Positions 16,223 through 24,861 are shown, counted from the stretch's first letter. The stretch is 58,282 nucleotides of DNA from Treponema sp. (GCA_022510865.1 JAFLSQ010000012.1:1-58282), one strand, 5' to 3'. The notes: a model not told the origin generated them from the letters alone. Program-made: numbers and translations.

Positions 16223-17141
16223 TTCTGATTTTTTCACACGCCGAATGAGCCGCAACCGCGCCGTCAGAGGCAGCCGTGACAATCTGCCTGAAAGTCTTGC
16301 TGCGCACATCGCCCGCGGCAAACAGGCCCGGAACAGAAGTCTGCATATCCTCATCTGTTATGATGTAGCCGCCCTTGTCTTTTTTAAGATTGTCAACCAA
16401 ATCGGTTTTGGGGAGCATTCCCACAAAAATGAACACCGCGTCCGCCTCAATCTGCGATTGCCCGCCGGTCTTCACGTTCTCAATAGTGACTGACTCAACT
16501 TTGTTTCCGCCGTTTATTGATTTCACGACCGCATCGAAAACGGGCTTCACGCCGCAAGCAAGCATTTTGTCAACGACTGCCTGCTGAGCGCGGAAAGAAT
16601 CGCGCCGGTGGATGATTGTGACATCCTTGGAGAGCGCGGAAAGATAGACCGCCTCGCTGCACGCCGAGTCGCCGCCGCCCACAACCACAATTTTTTTATT
16701 GCGGAAAAACGGGCCGTCACAGGTTGCGCAGTAAGACACACCGCGCCCGGCCAGCTCTTTCTCGCCGGGAACGCCAAGCGTGCTGTGAACCGCGCCTGTC
16801 GCAATGCAGAGACATTTTGCCTCATAGGATGATTTTGCAGTCCGCACGACAAAAACATCGCCCTGCTTGTCTATGGAGGAGACGGCCGCCTGAACTATCC
16901 GCGCGCCGAACTGCTCAGCTTGATGCTGCATATTCATTATGAAAGCAACGCCGTCAACCGCAGGAAAAACTCCGGGATAATTCTCCAGCTCCGTAATCTG
17001 CAAGGCCTGACCGCCCGCGCCCGCAGAATCCAGCACAAGGACAGAAAGTCCGCCACGGGCAGCATACAAAGCGGATGAAAGCCCTGCCGTTCCGCCGCCA
17101 ACAATCACATAATCGAATTTCTGGTTCTCAGAGTTTTCCAT
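16215..17141 (-). CDS. trxB: Thioredoxin-disulfide reductase
   Basis: This 308-aa NADPH-dependent flavoprotein reduces thioredoxin. It shows the FAD-binding GGGTAGLSSALYA near residue 15, the redox-active CATC at 138-141, the NADPH site VVGGGDSACSEA just after it, and the C-terminal FAD motif GLFAAGDVRSKTFRQ. Length and order match bacterial TrxB. It is followed by the overlapping GH3 gene. No SD is seen; TAAACT ends 7 nt before the ATG, making it a weaker candidate for a leaderless message (the -35, TTTTCT, is poor). Confidence 0.95.
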   Translation of the reverse strand: MENSENQKFDYVIVGGGTAGLSSALYAARGGLSVLVLDSAGAGGQALQITELENYPGVFPAVDGVAFIMNMQHQAEQFGARIVQAAVSSIDKQGDVFVVRTAKSSYEAKCLCIATGAVHSTLGVPGEKELAGRGVSYCATCDGPFFRNKKIVVVGGGDSACSEAVYLSALSKDVTIIHRRDSFRAQQAVVDKMLACGVKPVFDAVVKSINGGNKVESVTIENVKTGGQSQIEADAVFIFVGMLPKTDLVDNLKKDKGGYIITDEDMQTSVPGLFAAGDVRSKTFRQIVTAASDGAVAAHSACEKIRNA

Positions 17142-17234
17142 AATTTGAAGTTTATCAAATTTCTTTGCGCAAGAAAAGAGAAATCGGATGAAAAGAGCGG
17201 GCAGAAAATCAAGGGTCTGAAATCCATCAGAATT

Positions 17235-17852
17235 TTATATGAAATTTGTCCAGAAATGCTTTGGCTCTGCCTCGGGAAGGCCGAACTTTTCTTTTCCAAG
17301 CGCGATTGATTTGATTAGAAAACTCATGTTGCGGGCAAGAACGCGCAGAGTCTGCATTCCCTCCGCGTCCTGCTCGGCCTCGCCAGCCGCACCGCCGTGA
17401 ATGTTGTTCCAATACTGACTGCTCGCGACGACCATCCCGCTGATTGTAAAGAATTTGTTCAGGACATCAAAGCTTGCGGTCGTTCCGCTTCGCCTGGCGC
17501 ACACAAAGCCCGCGCCCACTTTCATTGTTTTTGAGAAATGCGAGCTGTAAAAAAGACGCTGCAAAAACGCCTGGACTGTCGCGTTCGGGGCGCTGTAATA
17601 AACTGGAGAGCCGATGACAAGCCCGTCCGCCTGCTCGAATTTCTGCGCGAACTCGTTCACCGCATCATCAAAAACGCAGCGGTGCAAATCCCGGCACTTC
17701 TCGCAGCCGATACAGCCGCGGATATCCTTGCCGCCTATGCTGAAAATCTCAGTTTCAATCCCCTGATCGCAAAAAATTTTCTCCATCTCGCGCAGCCCCA
17801 AAAGCGTGTTGCTGTTCGCGCGCGGGCTTCCGTTCACCAAAAGAACTTTCAT
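17235..17852 (-). CDS. NADPH-dependent FMN reductase / flavodoxin-family protein
   Basis: The 205-aa protein has the flavodoxin-like FMN loop VNGSPRANSNT at the N-terminus, a cysteine cluster CIGCEKC near residue 50 followed by a third Cys, and IGSPVYYSAPNATVQAFLQR, all typical of iron-sulfur flavoprotein-like NADPH:FMN reductases. The likely role is reduction of flavin, quinone or small electrophiles; the substrate is unknown. The start at 17852 (MKVLLVNG) is preferred over 17858 because AGGAGG stands 6 nt before it. It has its own promoter and a CRP-like site upstream. It is downstream of rsmI-like on the same strand but separated by 125 bp. Confidence 0.85.
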   Translation of the reverse strand: MKVLLVNGSPRANSNTLLGLREMEKIFCDQGIETEIFSIGGKDIRGCIGCEKCRDLHRCVFDDAVNEFAQKFEQADGLVIGSPVYYSAPNATVQAFLQRLFYSSHFSKTMKVGAGFVCARRSGTTASFDVLNKFFTISGMVVASSQYWNNIHGGAAGEAEQDAEGMQTLRVLARNMSFLIKSIALGKEKFGLPEAEPKHFWTNFI

Positions 17853-17878
17853 ACGCATCCTCCTGAAACGCTTTTCCC

Positions 17879-17907
17879 AGAATAACCGGGAATCATCAAA
17901 AAATCAA
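17879..17907 (-). promoter_or_regulatory. Promoter of the flavin reductase gene
   Basis: TTGATT (17902-17907), a 17-bp spacer and TATTCT (17879-17884) on the minus strand. Confidence 0.65.
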
Positions 17908-17929
17908 TTCGATCTGCATTGCCCAAAAA

Positions 17930-17953
17930 TCAGAGTGATGATTATCACACTGA
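17930..17953. promoter_or_regulatory. CRP/FNR-like palindrome upstream of the flavin reductase promoter
   Basis: A 24-bp interrupted palindrome with ten-base arms (nine of ten paired) reads, on the minus strand, TGTGAT-AATC-ATCACT at its core, close to the CRP consensus. Its centre lies about 70 bp upstream of the predicted transcription start, near the usual class I activator position. Confidence 0.5.
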
Positions 17954-17977
17954 TTCGCGGAGAAAGCCGCCGCAAAA

Positions 17978-18694
17978 TCACCGGCCGAGCAGAAAAATCG
18001 CGGGAATTCTTGAAATATCCGGGATTTCTGACTTTTTCCAGTCCGCCACAGTCCGCGTCCGGATGAATTCCTCGGCGCAGGTTATGCCGGCCGCGACGCA
18101 GAGCCTGGTTCTGGGGCTGAGGGCAGAAAGCAGCGTCTCAATCATTTTTGTGTTGCGGTACGGCGTCTCAATGAAAATCTGGGTCTGATTCTCGCTCTGA
18201 ACCTTGCCCTCAAGTTTTTTCACCGCCCTGATTCTCTGCGCGCCCTCAACGGGAAGATAGCCGTTGAACGCGAAGCTCTGGCCGTTGAATCCGCTTGCCA
18301 TCAAAGCCATGAGGATTGACGACGGCCCGACAAGCGGCACAACCCTCAGCCCAAGAGACTGCGCAATCGCAACGACATCCGCGCCGGGGTCCGCGATGGC
18401 AGGGCAGCCCGCCTCAGAGATTATGCCGACAGCCTCGCCGTTTCTGAGCGGCTCAAGATACGCGCCTATGAAATTGCGGTCTGTGTGGCGGTTCAGCTCA
18501 TAAAAAACAAGAGCGTCAATATCAATCGCCTTGTCAACTTTTTTAAGGAAACGCCGCGCCGAGCGGACATTCTCAACAATAAAATACCTGATTCCGCAAA
18601 TCACATCGTGATTGTATGACGGCAGAACCTGATTTATTGCTGTCTCGCCAAGAGTAACCGGAATAAGGTAAAGGGCGGGTTCGAGCGCGCTCAT
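17978..18694 (-). CDS. RsmI-like SAM-dependent methyltransferase
   Basis: The 238-aa protein belongs to the tetrapyrrole-methylase fold family that includes RsmI, which 2'-O-methylates C1402 of 16S rRNA. Seen are ISEAGCPAIADPGADVV (SAM-binding loop), VGPSSILMALMASGF and IFIETPYRNTKMIETLL. It is shorter than E. coli RsmI (286 aa) and lacks its C-terminal extension, so it could be the paralogous short form with an unproven target. The start at 18694 overlaps the ABC-F stop as ATGA, with GGAGGAG just upstream, so it is translationally coupled to that ribosome-related gene. Confidence 0.8.
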   Translation of the reverse strand: MSALEPALYLIPVTLGETAINQVLPSYNHDVICGIRYFIVENVRSARRFLKKVDKAIDIDALVFYELNRHTDRNFIGAYLEPLRNGEAVGIISEAGCPAIADPGADVVAIAQSLGLRVVPLVGPSSILMALMASGFNGQSFAFNGYLPVEGAQRIRAVKKLEGKVQSENQTQIFIETPYRNTKMIETLLSALSPRTRLCVAAGITCAEEFIRTRTVADWKKSEIPDISRIPAIFLLGR

Positions 18695-20679
18695 AAAAAC
18701 TCCTCCAGTTTTCCGGCAGCCGTCTCCCATTCCAAAGTCGCCTCATCAATTTTTTCGGAGACAGCCACAAGGTCGCGCTGGACTGCACGAGCCTTCTCGC
18801 CGTTGCTGTAAACTTCCGGCAGGGCAATCTCCCGCTCCAAATCCGCTTTCTCTGCCTCCAGCCGCGCGATTTTCTCCTCCAGCGCCCTCACCTCGCGCTC
18901 GATTTTGCGCCGTGCTGATTCCCGCTGCTTCTGCTCTTCCCAGGATAATTTTTTTGCGGACGATTTTATGCCCGCATCGTCATCAGCAGGATTTTTTGAG
19001 CCGGAGTGCGGGTCAGAAAAATCGGTTTTGAAATCCTTTTTTTCTGATGATTTTTGCGAATTCTCCGCATCACCGAATTTGGCAAGCTGATCCATATAAA
19101 ACTCATAGTCGCCGGGAAAAAGCCTGAATGCGCCGGGACGCAGTTCCAGAACCCGGGTGGCAAGCCGCTCGATGAAACCGCGGTCGTGGCTCACAAAAAC
19201 CACCGTGCCGCCAAAATCACGGAGCGCGGAAAGCAGCACGTCTTTTGAGTGAATGTCAAGGTGATTCGTTGGCTCGTCCAGAATCAGAAGATTGACCGGG
19301 CTGAGCAGAAGTTGCAGCAGGGCAATCCGTGATTTCTCGCCGCCGCTCAGAAAATCAAGAGGTTTGTAGACATCATCGCCGCGGAACAAAAACGCGCCAA
19401 GCATATCGCGCAGCCGGGGAATCAGCTCCAGAGGCGCGCGGGCTTCCAGATACTCAAGGATTGTCCCGCTTCCCCGGATTTTCTCGGCGTTGTCCTGCGA
19501 AAAATACCCGATTTTTACGCCGGTGCCGGGCACAATCTCGCCGGAAAAATCAGAGTCCTCGCCCGCAATAATTCTGAGCAGCGTGGATTTTCCCGCGCCG
19601 TTGCGCCCCGCAACGACAAGACGCTCGCCGCTTTCCAGAGTAAGCTCCAGATTATCAAGCACATTTCTGCGACCGTCATAACTTTTGCAGATATTGCGCA
19701 GCCGGAGCACAAGCCGTCCGCTGTGCGGTGCGGGCGGAAAACTGAAACGAATCTTTTTCAGAGACTCCGGGATTTCAATCCGCTTCATTTTCTCAAGTTT
19801 TTTCTGATATTCCTGCGCCTGCGCCGCTTTTGTGGCTTTGTACCCGAACCGGCGGATAAAATCCTCCAGTTTGTTAATCTCCTGTTGCTGCTGCTCATAC
19901 TCAGAAATCAAAGTTTTCAGCTCGATTTCACGCACTTTCTCGTAATGAGTGAAATTGCCCGGATAGCGTCGCAAATCGCCGTTAAAAAGCTCGTAGACTT
20001 CGTTGATGGTCACATCAAGAAAATAGCGGTCGTGGCTCACAAGCAGGAATCCGCCGCGGAAATTCTGCAAAAAGGATTCAAGCCAGCTTCGCGCCTCAAT
20101 GTCAAGGTAATTGGTCGGCTCGTCAAGAAGAAGGATGTCCGGCCCCTGCATCAGAGCCTTTGCCAGCGCAATCCGCATCTGCCAGCCGCCGGAAAATTCC
20201 TCGGTTTTGCGGCTGAAATCCGCGCGTGAGAACCCAAGACCAAGCAAAACGGTCTCTGCGGCGGCCTCGCGCCTGTACCATCCGCTGTCCTCCAGTTTTT
20301 GAATCAGCTCGGCCTGCTGCGCAACAAGCGCGGATGTGTTGCCCTGCTGTGCGGCAAGACGCTCGCCAATCATATCAATCTGATTCTGAATCTCATACCC
20401 GAACTCAAAAGCCTTGTCCGCCTCCTCTTTGAGCGTGCAGCCCTGATGGGTCAAGCCGCTCTGCGGAAGATACGATATTCGGCAGCCTTTCTGGACGGCA
20501 CGGCTTCCGCTGTCCGGCGGGATAATCCCGGCAAGAACTTTTATGAGCGTGGATTTTCCGGCCCCGTTCGCACCGGTAAGCGCGACTTTTGAGCCGGTCT
20601 GCAAATTCACTGTGACGTTTTTTAAAATATCCCGGTCGCCGAACGCAAGGGAGACCTGGGAAAACTGTACGAAAGCCAT
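18691..20679 (-). CDS. ABC-F family ATPase (Uup/YdiF-like)
   Basis: The 662-aa soluble protein has two ATP-binding cassettes and no membrane domain. Cassette 1 shows GANGAGKST, FSGGWQMRIALAKAL and ILLLDEPTNYLD; cassette 2 shows GRNGAGKST, LSGGEKSRIALL and LLILDEPTNHLD. A linker rich in Gln and Lys joins them, and the last 90 residues form a charged coiled coil as in Uup. ABC-F proteins act on the ribosome rather than in transport. The subfamily (Uup, YdiF or a resistance type) cannot be fixed by eye. It overlaps the rsmI-like gene by 4 nt. A second, different ABC-F (ettA) lies at 52754. Confidence 0.9.
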   Translation of the reverse strand: MAFVQFSQVSLAFGDRDILKNVTVNLQTGSKVALTGANGAGKSTLIKVLAGIIPPDSGSRAVQKGCRISYLPQSGLTHQGCTLKEEADKAFEFGYEIQNQIDMIGERLAAQQGNTSALVAQQAELIQKLEDSGWYRREAAAETVLLGLGFSRADFSRKTEEFSGGWQMRIALAKALMQGPDILLLDEPTNYLDIEARSWLESFLQNFRGGFLLVSHDRYFLDVTINEVYELFNGDLRRYPGNFTHYEKVREIELKTLISEYEQQQQEINKLEDFIRRFGYKATKAAQAQEYQKKLEKMKRIEIPESLKKIRFSFPPAPHSGRLVLRLRNICKSYDGRRNVLDNLELTLESGERLVVAGRNGAGKSTLLRIIAGEDSDFSGEIVPGTGVKIGYFSQDNAEKIRGSGTILEYLEARAPLELIPRLRDMLGAFLFRGDDVYKPLDFLSGGEKSRIALLQLLLSPVNLLILDEPTNHLDIHSKDVLLSALRDFGGTVVFVSHDRGFIERLATRVLELRPGAFRLFPGDYEFYMDQLAKFGDAENSQKSSEKKDFKTDFSDPHSGSKNPADDDAGIKSSAKKLSWEEQKQRESARRKIEREVRALEEKIARLEAEKADLEREIALPEVYSNGEKARAVQRDLVAVSEKIDEATLEWETAAGKLEEFL

Positions 20680-20694
20680 GTAAAATCCTGATAA

Positions 20695-22002
20695 TTACTT
20701 GGTAAAATAAATGATTGTATGCTCCGCGCCGCGTGCAGTCAGCAGATTTCCCCTGAAAGCCGCGGTTGAGGCATCCTCCATGCGAAGTCCGCCGTCCTCC
20801 AGTTTATAAAGAAAATTCACCTCGTCAGCCGCGCCGTCAAATTTGAGCGTAAGAACGCCGTCGTATGATGACTGGAGCGATTTTGCCAGCGAATACTTTA
20901 TTGAGGCGGTTCCGGCGTTTTTCGCGCTCGCGCTGATGACGGACGGCACAAGAAGCTTGAAGCCAGTCCATCGGAACGTTCCGTCCTCATTGAAAGTGAG
21001 CGTCCCGTAACTTGACGCGCTGTATTTTCCCTGCGCGGCAATGCGCCTGTACGCCTGATTTCTGCGCTGACGCTCGGCATTCACAATCTCATTCAGATTG
21101 ACGCTCAAGGTGACAAAATTCAAATCCTGAGGTTTTCCGCTTGAATCCGTGTAGCGCAGGACAATATACTGCGGATTTCTGTACGTGATTCTAAGCGGAA
21201 TGCCTTTGAGCGAATACTCGCGCTCGTCAGTTTTTGTGTATCCGGCAAAATCCCATGACTCGTGGATTGCGCTTGTGTTCAGCGAGACTTTTTTGCCGTC
21301 CAAATCCACAATGAAGCGGTAGGACGGATGAAGCCGCGCAAGGTCAATGTCGCCGCCGTCAACCATCGCCTTGAATTCCTCGGGATACCAGACGCTCGCG
21401 GCAATTGCGGCCCAACGCTCGTCGGAATCATCCTCCGCGACAACGGCATTTTCGTCAACCGCAAGGCCGTCATCATCAACCTGATACAAACTCAGATTGT
21501 ACGAAAAGCACCAGCCCTGAGTCCCGTCATCCGTGAGGATTTTATACCATTCGCCTTCCAGAGGCTGCCCGCCGGTCATTGGAGCCTGGCCATCCCCGCG
21601 GTAAAGGATTTTGATTACCTCGCCTTTGCGAAGACGGTAGACCTGCCGCGAAGTGTTCACCGCCTCGGCACGGCACGGAAGTCCGTCAGTTTTTACGGAC
21701 GCATAAGTGCCCGCATATTCCTGATAAAGCGCGGCCTCGTTTTTTATGCGGTTTTTCCGCACAGGGTCGGTCATCTGCCAGAGCGGAATCTCGATTTTCT
21801 CGCCGTCGGCTCTGCCCACAATGTACACGTGCGAGATGTTTGATTTTATGTAGACCGGAAGAACCTCGCCCGCCCGGATTCCCTGCTCGGGAATGTTCCA
21901 GAGCACCACCGAATATCCGATTACCTTGTCGGAGCAGCCCATAAAAATCCCAAGGAAAACAAGGGAAGTCAGCGCGAACAAACGGATTGATTTTCTTTTC
22001 AT
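20695..22002 (-). CDS. Lipoprotein with SH3-like domain, unknown function
   Basis: From ATG 22002 the 435-aa product has a type II signal peptide with lipobox GIFMGC and Cys at residue 23. A bacterial SH3-like segment lies at about residues 115-190 (SRQVYRLRKGEVIKILYRGD ... WYKILTDDGTQGWCFSYNLS), of the sort that binds peptidoglycan or peptides. The C-terminal half has a beta-rich repeat (YGTLTFNEDGTFRWTGFKLL). The upstream in-frame region to 22089 lies inside thyX and is not used. It follows thyX by 7 bp and precedes ABC-F by 15 bp, so these genes form one operon. The specific role is unknown. Confidence 0.8.
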   Translation of the reverse strand: MKRKSIRLFALTSLVFLGIFMGCSDKVIGYSVVLWNIPEQGIRAGEVLPVYIKSNISHVYIVGRADGEKIEIPLWQMTDPVRKNRIKNEAALYQEYAGTYASVKTDGLPCRAEAVNTSRQVYRLRKGEVIKILYRGDGQAPMTGGQPLEGEWYKILTDDGTQGWCFSYNLSLYQVDDDGLAVDENAVVAEDDSDERWAAIAASVWYPEEFKAMVDGGDIDLARLHPSYRFIVDLDGKKVSLNTSAIHESWDFAGYTKTDEREYSLKGIPLRITYRNPQYIVLRYTDSSGKPQDLNFVTLSVNLNEIVNAERQRRNQAYRRIAAQGKYSASSYGTLTFNEDGTFRWTGFKLLVPSVISASAKNAGTASIKYSLAKSLQSSYDGVLTLKFDGAADEVNFLYKLEDGGLRMEDASTAAFRGNLLTARGAEHTIIYFTK

Positions 22003-22009
22003 ATTGCAC

Positions 22010-22846
22010 CTACAGTTGAATTCCGCTTCTGATTTTCTCTTCAAAACGCTCTTTTTTCTTGCCTTCCAGCGGATTTTCCTTGCCGTCAAGCACCGCGCGA
22101 AGGGCGGCCATCTCCTCGCCGCTGAAAGTCACGCCATCGTTCATGTGATTCACAAAACTTTCGGTTGCCATCGGAGCGACTTTCCTGCACATCTCCAGAA
22201 TCACCTGCGCATACACGCGGATTTCATACTGGGCGTGGCTGTCCAATCGCAGTTTCAGAAAATGAAAAAGATTGTGCAAGTCCATCTCCCAGTAAAATTC
22301 GGTGTACAGCGAGAGCGGAAGATTTATGCGGGCAATCTCGCGGGCAAGCCCCGAATCTATCAGCCGGCTGTAATTCTCATAGGCTTCTTTCTGGGATGCC
22401 TCCATCTGGCTGATGATTTTCTCCGATGTCTTCCTGTCAAAGGCCTCGTCATCCCTGCCCTGCTTGTTGTCCTTGCTCTGCGGGGCGACTTTTTCCGGCT
22501 CGGGCACATAGAACTCATCTTTCATGATGGAATAGCGGCCCGAGACCTCGTTCATGCGGCCGGTACGATGGCGCACCCACTGCCGAGCCACAAAAATCGG
22601 CATTTTAAGGTGGAAGGTCATCACAACCTGCTCGAACGGAGATGTATGCTGATGGCGCAGCAGGTAATCAATCAGCGCGCCGTCCTGACTCACGCTTTTT
22701 GTTCCCGCGCCGTAAGACACACGAGCAGACTGAACAATCCGCTGGTCTCCGCCATAATAATCGACCAAGCGGACAAATCCCTTGTCCAAAACCGCGTACT
22801 CCTTATCAAGAATCTCCTCTGCCTCGGGAACCACACAATGAGCCAT
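22010..22846 (-). CDS. thyX: FAD-dependent thymidylate synthase
   Basis: ThyX makes dTMP from dUMP using methylene-tetrahydrofolate, FAD and NADPH. The 278-aa protein carries the ThyX signature in variant form: RHRTGRMNEVSGRYS at 92-106, with the catalytic Ser at 102. The active-site neighbourhood SPFEQVVMTFHLKMPIFVARQW precedes it. A GGAGAGG site lies before the ATG. A terminator-like hairpin at 22862-22894 lies just upstream and separates it from the DUF308 gene. Confidence 0.95.
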   Translation of the reverse strand: MAHCVVPEAEEILDKEYAVLDKGFVRLVDYYGGDQRIVQSARVSYGAGTKSVSQDGALIDYLLRHQHTSPFEQVVMTFHLKMPIFVARQWVRHRTGRMNEVSGRYSIMKDEFYVPEPEKVAPQSKDNKQGRDDEAFDRKTSEKIISQMEASQKEAYENYSRLIDSGLAREIARINLPLSLYTEFYWEMDLHNLFHFLKLRLDSHAQYEIRVYAQVILEMCRKVAPMATESFVNHMNDGVTFSGEEMAALRAVLDGKENPLEGKKKERFEEKIRSGIQL

Positions 22847-22861
22847 AGCAACCTCTCCAAC

Positions 22862-22894
22862 AAAAAATAAGGAACACCCTCGCAGATGTTCCTT
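22862..22894 (-). terminator. Terminator after DUF308 gene, immediately upstream of thyX
   Basis: AAGGAACA (22869-22876) pairs with TGTTCCTT (22887-22894) around a 10-nt loop, with a T run on the minus strand (22862-22868). It ends only 16 bp before the thyX ATG, so it could also be an attenuator for thyX. Confidence 0.7.
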
Positions 22895-22935
22895 ACTATA
22901 CTACATTAAATCGTGATGACTTTCAATTCTTGCGA

Positions 22936-23499
22936 TTACTCGCCTTTGTCCTTCACCTCAGCCGGTGCATCGCCGCTCTCTTTTTTTGACGTTACATCAA
23001 CAAGGATGAGAGCGCCGCCAATCACCATGACCGCGATTCCGATTATGCGCACAATCGCGATTCCAAGCTGCTTGGGCGAGATGAGAATTAGTACGACCGC
23101 CGCCACAAGCAGAAAGAGATTCTCAAGAAAATAGTCCTTGCGGTCAATTCCGGTGTCTTTTAGCAGCGACGCGGCGTAAAATCCCAGGACTGCCGAAAGA
23201 ATCAGCGAGATTATCAGAATCCAGATGATGATAGTCCAGACCGTTCCGCTGAACGCAAGCGGGAAAATCACGGAGAGGAGTCCGACAACAATGCCCGCCA
23301 CACTTTTTATGAGGATTGTCCGCTCAAAAATCGTGTCATCAAAAACCGCCTTTGTGACCCTCAGACCGTAAATTCCATAGGCAATCATTCCAAGCCCCAG
23401 AAGAATCACTACAACTTTAACCCAGAAAGCAGGAAAAATGATGATTAGCAGACCAAGCGCGGCAAGAAGCGAGCCCAAAAACAAGTACAACCTTTTCAT
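22936..23499 (-). CDS. DUF308 (HdeD-like) membrane protein
   Basis: The 187-aa product is almost wholly hydrophobic, with about six predicted transmembrane helices beginning LYLFLGSLLAALGLLIIIFP and a repeated VVVILLGLGMIAYGIYGL pattern typical of DUF308/HdeD proteins. A charged tail (KKESGDAPAEVKDKGE) follows. It is an inner-membrane protein of unknown role; HdeD itself is linked to acid resistance in E. coli. It stands alone between the tRNA promoter region and thyX, with a terminator downstream. Confidence 0.8.
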   Translation of the reverse strand: MKRLYLFLGSLLAALGLLIIIFPAFWVKVVVILLGLGMIAYGIYGLRVTKAVFDDTIFERTILIKSVAGIVVGLLSVIFPLAFSGTVWTIIIWILIISLILSAVLGFYAASLLKDTGIDRKDYFLENLFLLVAAVVLILISPKQLGIAIVRIIGIAVMVIGGALILVDVTSKKESGDAPAEVKDKGE

Positions 23500-23627
23500 A
23501 AAAACCTCTTACAGTCAATTTAAAAATGCTTTGTGATAAAGTCAAGTTCTAAACCGCATTTTTCAGGAAAATTATGGATGATTTGCGCGTCTTTTATTGA
23601 AAAAATCAAAAACTTTTCCTGTGACGC

Positions 23628-23656
23628 TTGACACAAGATGATAAAACCTATAGAGT
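23628..23656 (+). promoter_or_regulatory. Promoter of the tRNA operon
   Basis: TTGACA (23628-23633) with TAGAGT (23651-23656) at a 17-bp spacer; the overlapping TATAGA (23649-23654) would give 15 bp. It lies about 13-20 bp before the first tRNA. Confidence 0.7.
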
Positions 23657-23668
23657 TACTTTACTATT

Positions 23669-23754
23669 GGAGCGATACCAAAGCGGTCGTACTGGGGCGG
23701 TCTTGAAAACCGTTGATCTTCACGGGTCCGGGGGTTCGAATCCCTCTCGCTCCG
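23669..23754 (+). tRNA. tRNA-Ser (anticodon TGA)
   Basis: The acceptor stem GGAGCGA pairs with TCGCTCC, with discriminator G. The anticodon loop is CTTGAAA, and the long variable arm is typical of class II tRNA-Ser. The T loop is GGTTCGAATCC. CCA is not encoded. Confidence 0.95.
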
Positions 23755-23761
23755 CTATTCT

Positions 23762-23846
23762 GGAAGCGTGGTAGAGCGGTAATACAACGGATTGCTAATC
23801 CGTCACTTCCGAAAGGGGTGGGCAGGTTCAACTCCTGTCGCTTCCG
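23762..23846 (+). tRNA. tRNA-Ser (anticodon GCT)
   Basis: The acceptor stem GGAAGCG pairs with CGCTTCC, discriminator G. The anticodon loop is TTGCTAA, with a long variable arm and T loop GGTTCAACTCC. CCA is not encoded. It lies 7 bp after the previous tRNA. Confidence 0.95.
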
Positions 23847-23886
23847 AGAAAGCAGTTTACTGCCCTAGCAGTTCCCTGCAAAGAAT

Positions 23887-23961
23887 GAGATTGTAGCTCA
23901 GCTGGATTAGAGCACCACCCTGCGGAGGTGGGGGTCGCACGTTCGAATCGTGTCAGTCTCA
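23887..23961 (+). tRNA. tRNA-Arg (anticodon GCG as read)
   Basis: The acceptor stem GAGATTG pairs with CAGTCTC (one G-T pair). The D arm is AGCTCAGCTGGATTAGAGC. The anticodon stem CCACC/GGTGG encloses loop CTGCGGA, giving anticodon GCG for CGC/CGU codons. The T arm contains GTTCGAATC. CCA is not encoded. Most bacteria read CGN with ACG deaminated to inosine, so GCG is worth noting. Confidence 0.9.
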
Positions 23962-23969
23962 AACAGAAG

Positions 23970-23994
23970 GCTCATCAGATGATGGGCTTTTTTT
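23970..23994 (+). terminator. Terminator of the tRNA operon
   Basis: GCTCATC (23970-23976) pairs with GATGGGC (23981-23987, one G-T pair) around a 4-nt loop, followed by seven T. Confidence 0.85.
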
Positions 23995-24027
23995 ATTTCC
24001 GGGCGGCATGAATCAGAATTCGGCGGA

Positions 24028-24861
24028 TTAAAGCACATGAGCGCGCAGAAAATCGCCGACACCGTCATGGTTGTTGTCATTCTCGGTCACAAAATCCGCG
24101 ATTCGTTTTATCTCTGCAAGACCGTTGCGCATCGCCACGCCGTAGCCTGCCATGCGAATCAGGCTCTCATCGTTCATGCTGTCGCCAAAACCCATTGTCA
24201 CGGAAACTGGAATGCCGATGTGCGCGGCAAGCCACGCGACAGCCTCGCCTTTGCCACATTCAGGCGGAAGAATCTCCAGAAAATACGGCTTGCTCGTGAA
24301 AATCACCGCGCGGTCTTTGAATTCATCGCGGAGAATTTTCTGGAGACTCAGAAGCTCTGATGGCTCGCCCGGAACCAGCATTTTTGTGAAGCCATGGCCA
24401 AGAAAATCCTCGTAATTTTCAATCCTGCGGCCTTTGAGTCCGCATAAATCCACATCGAGTTTTGTCCACTTGGTCTCCTCGCGGTAGTAAATTGTGTCGG
24501 GAGTGTAGACCTCGCTTCTAAGCCCGTGCGCCTCCGCAATCTGATTCGCGCGAAGAAGAATATCCGGCGCGACTTTGCGGCAGAAAATCTGGGTGCGGGT
24601 GTGCAAATCAAAAATTGAGCAGCCGTTTATGGCGATGATAAAACGCCCGGATTCTTTCCCGGCAATCTCCAGCGTCCTGACGAACGGCAGAATCGCGTCC
24701 TCGGCACGCCCGGAGCACAGTACGACATAAATTCCGCGCTCGGCACACTCACGCAGGGCATCGACGGTCATGGGCGTAATCTCGCGGTTGTCATTCAGGA
24801 GAGTGTCGTCCAAATCAAGGGCGATGAGCCTGACATCAAGTCTTTCAATCCGCGCGCTCAT
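24028..24861 (-). CDS. Cof-type HAD-IIB sugar-phosphate phosphatase
   Basis: The 277-aa protein has HAD motif I LIALDLDDTLLND near residue 13, with nucleophile Asp 16; motif II CSGR; and motif IV MGFGDSMNDESLIRMAG with the metal-binding Asp pair. The large C2 cap between II and III marks the Cof/YidA class, which dephosphorylates sugar phosphates or FMN-like compounds. The specific substrate is unknown. The start at 24861 overlaps the stop of the upstream VanY-like gene as ATGA, so the two are coupled. It faces the tRNA operon tail to tail. Confidence 0.9.
   Translation of the reverse strand: MSARIERLDVRLIALDLDDTLLNDNREITPMTVDALRECAERGIYVVLCSGRAEDAILPFVRTLEIAGKESGRFIIAINGCSIFDLHTRTQIFCRKVAPDILLRANQIAEAHGLRSEVYTPDTIYYREETKWTKLDVDLCGLKGRRIENYEDFLGHGFTKMLVPGEPSELLSLQKILRDEFKDRAVIFTSKPYFLEILPPECGKGEAVAWLAAHIGIPVSVTMGFGDSMNDESLIRMAGYGVAMRNGLAEIKRIADFVTENDNNHDGVGDFLRAHVL

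Noticed and set aside
22002..22089. Longer N-terminus of the SH3 lipoprotein
   Set aside because: It lies inside thyX and would destroy the lipoprotein signal; the ATG at 22002 gives a proper lipobox.
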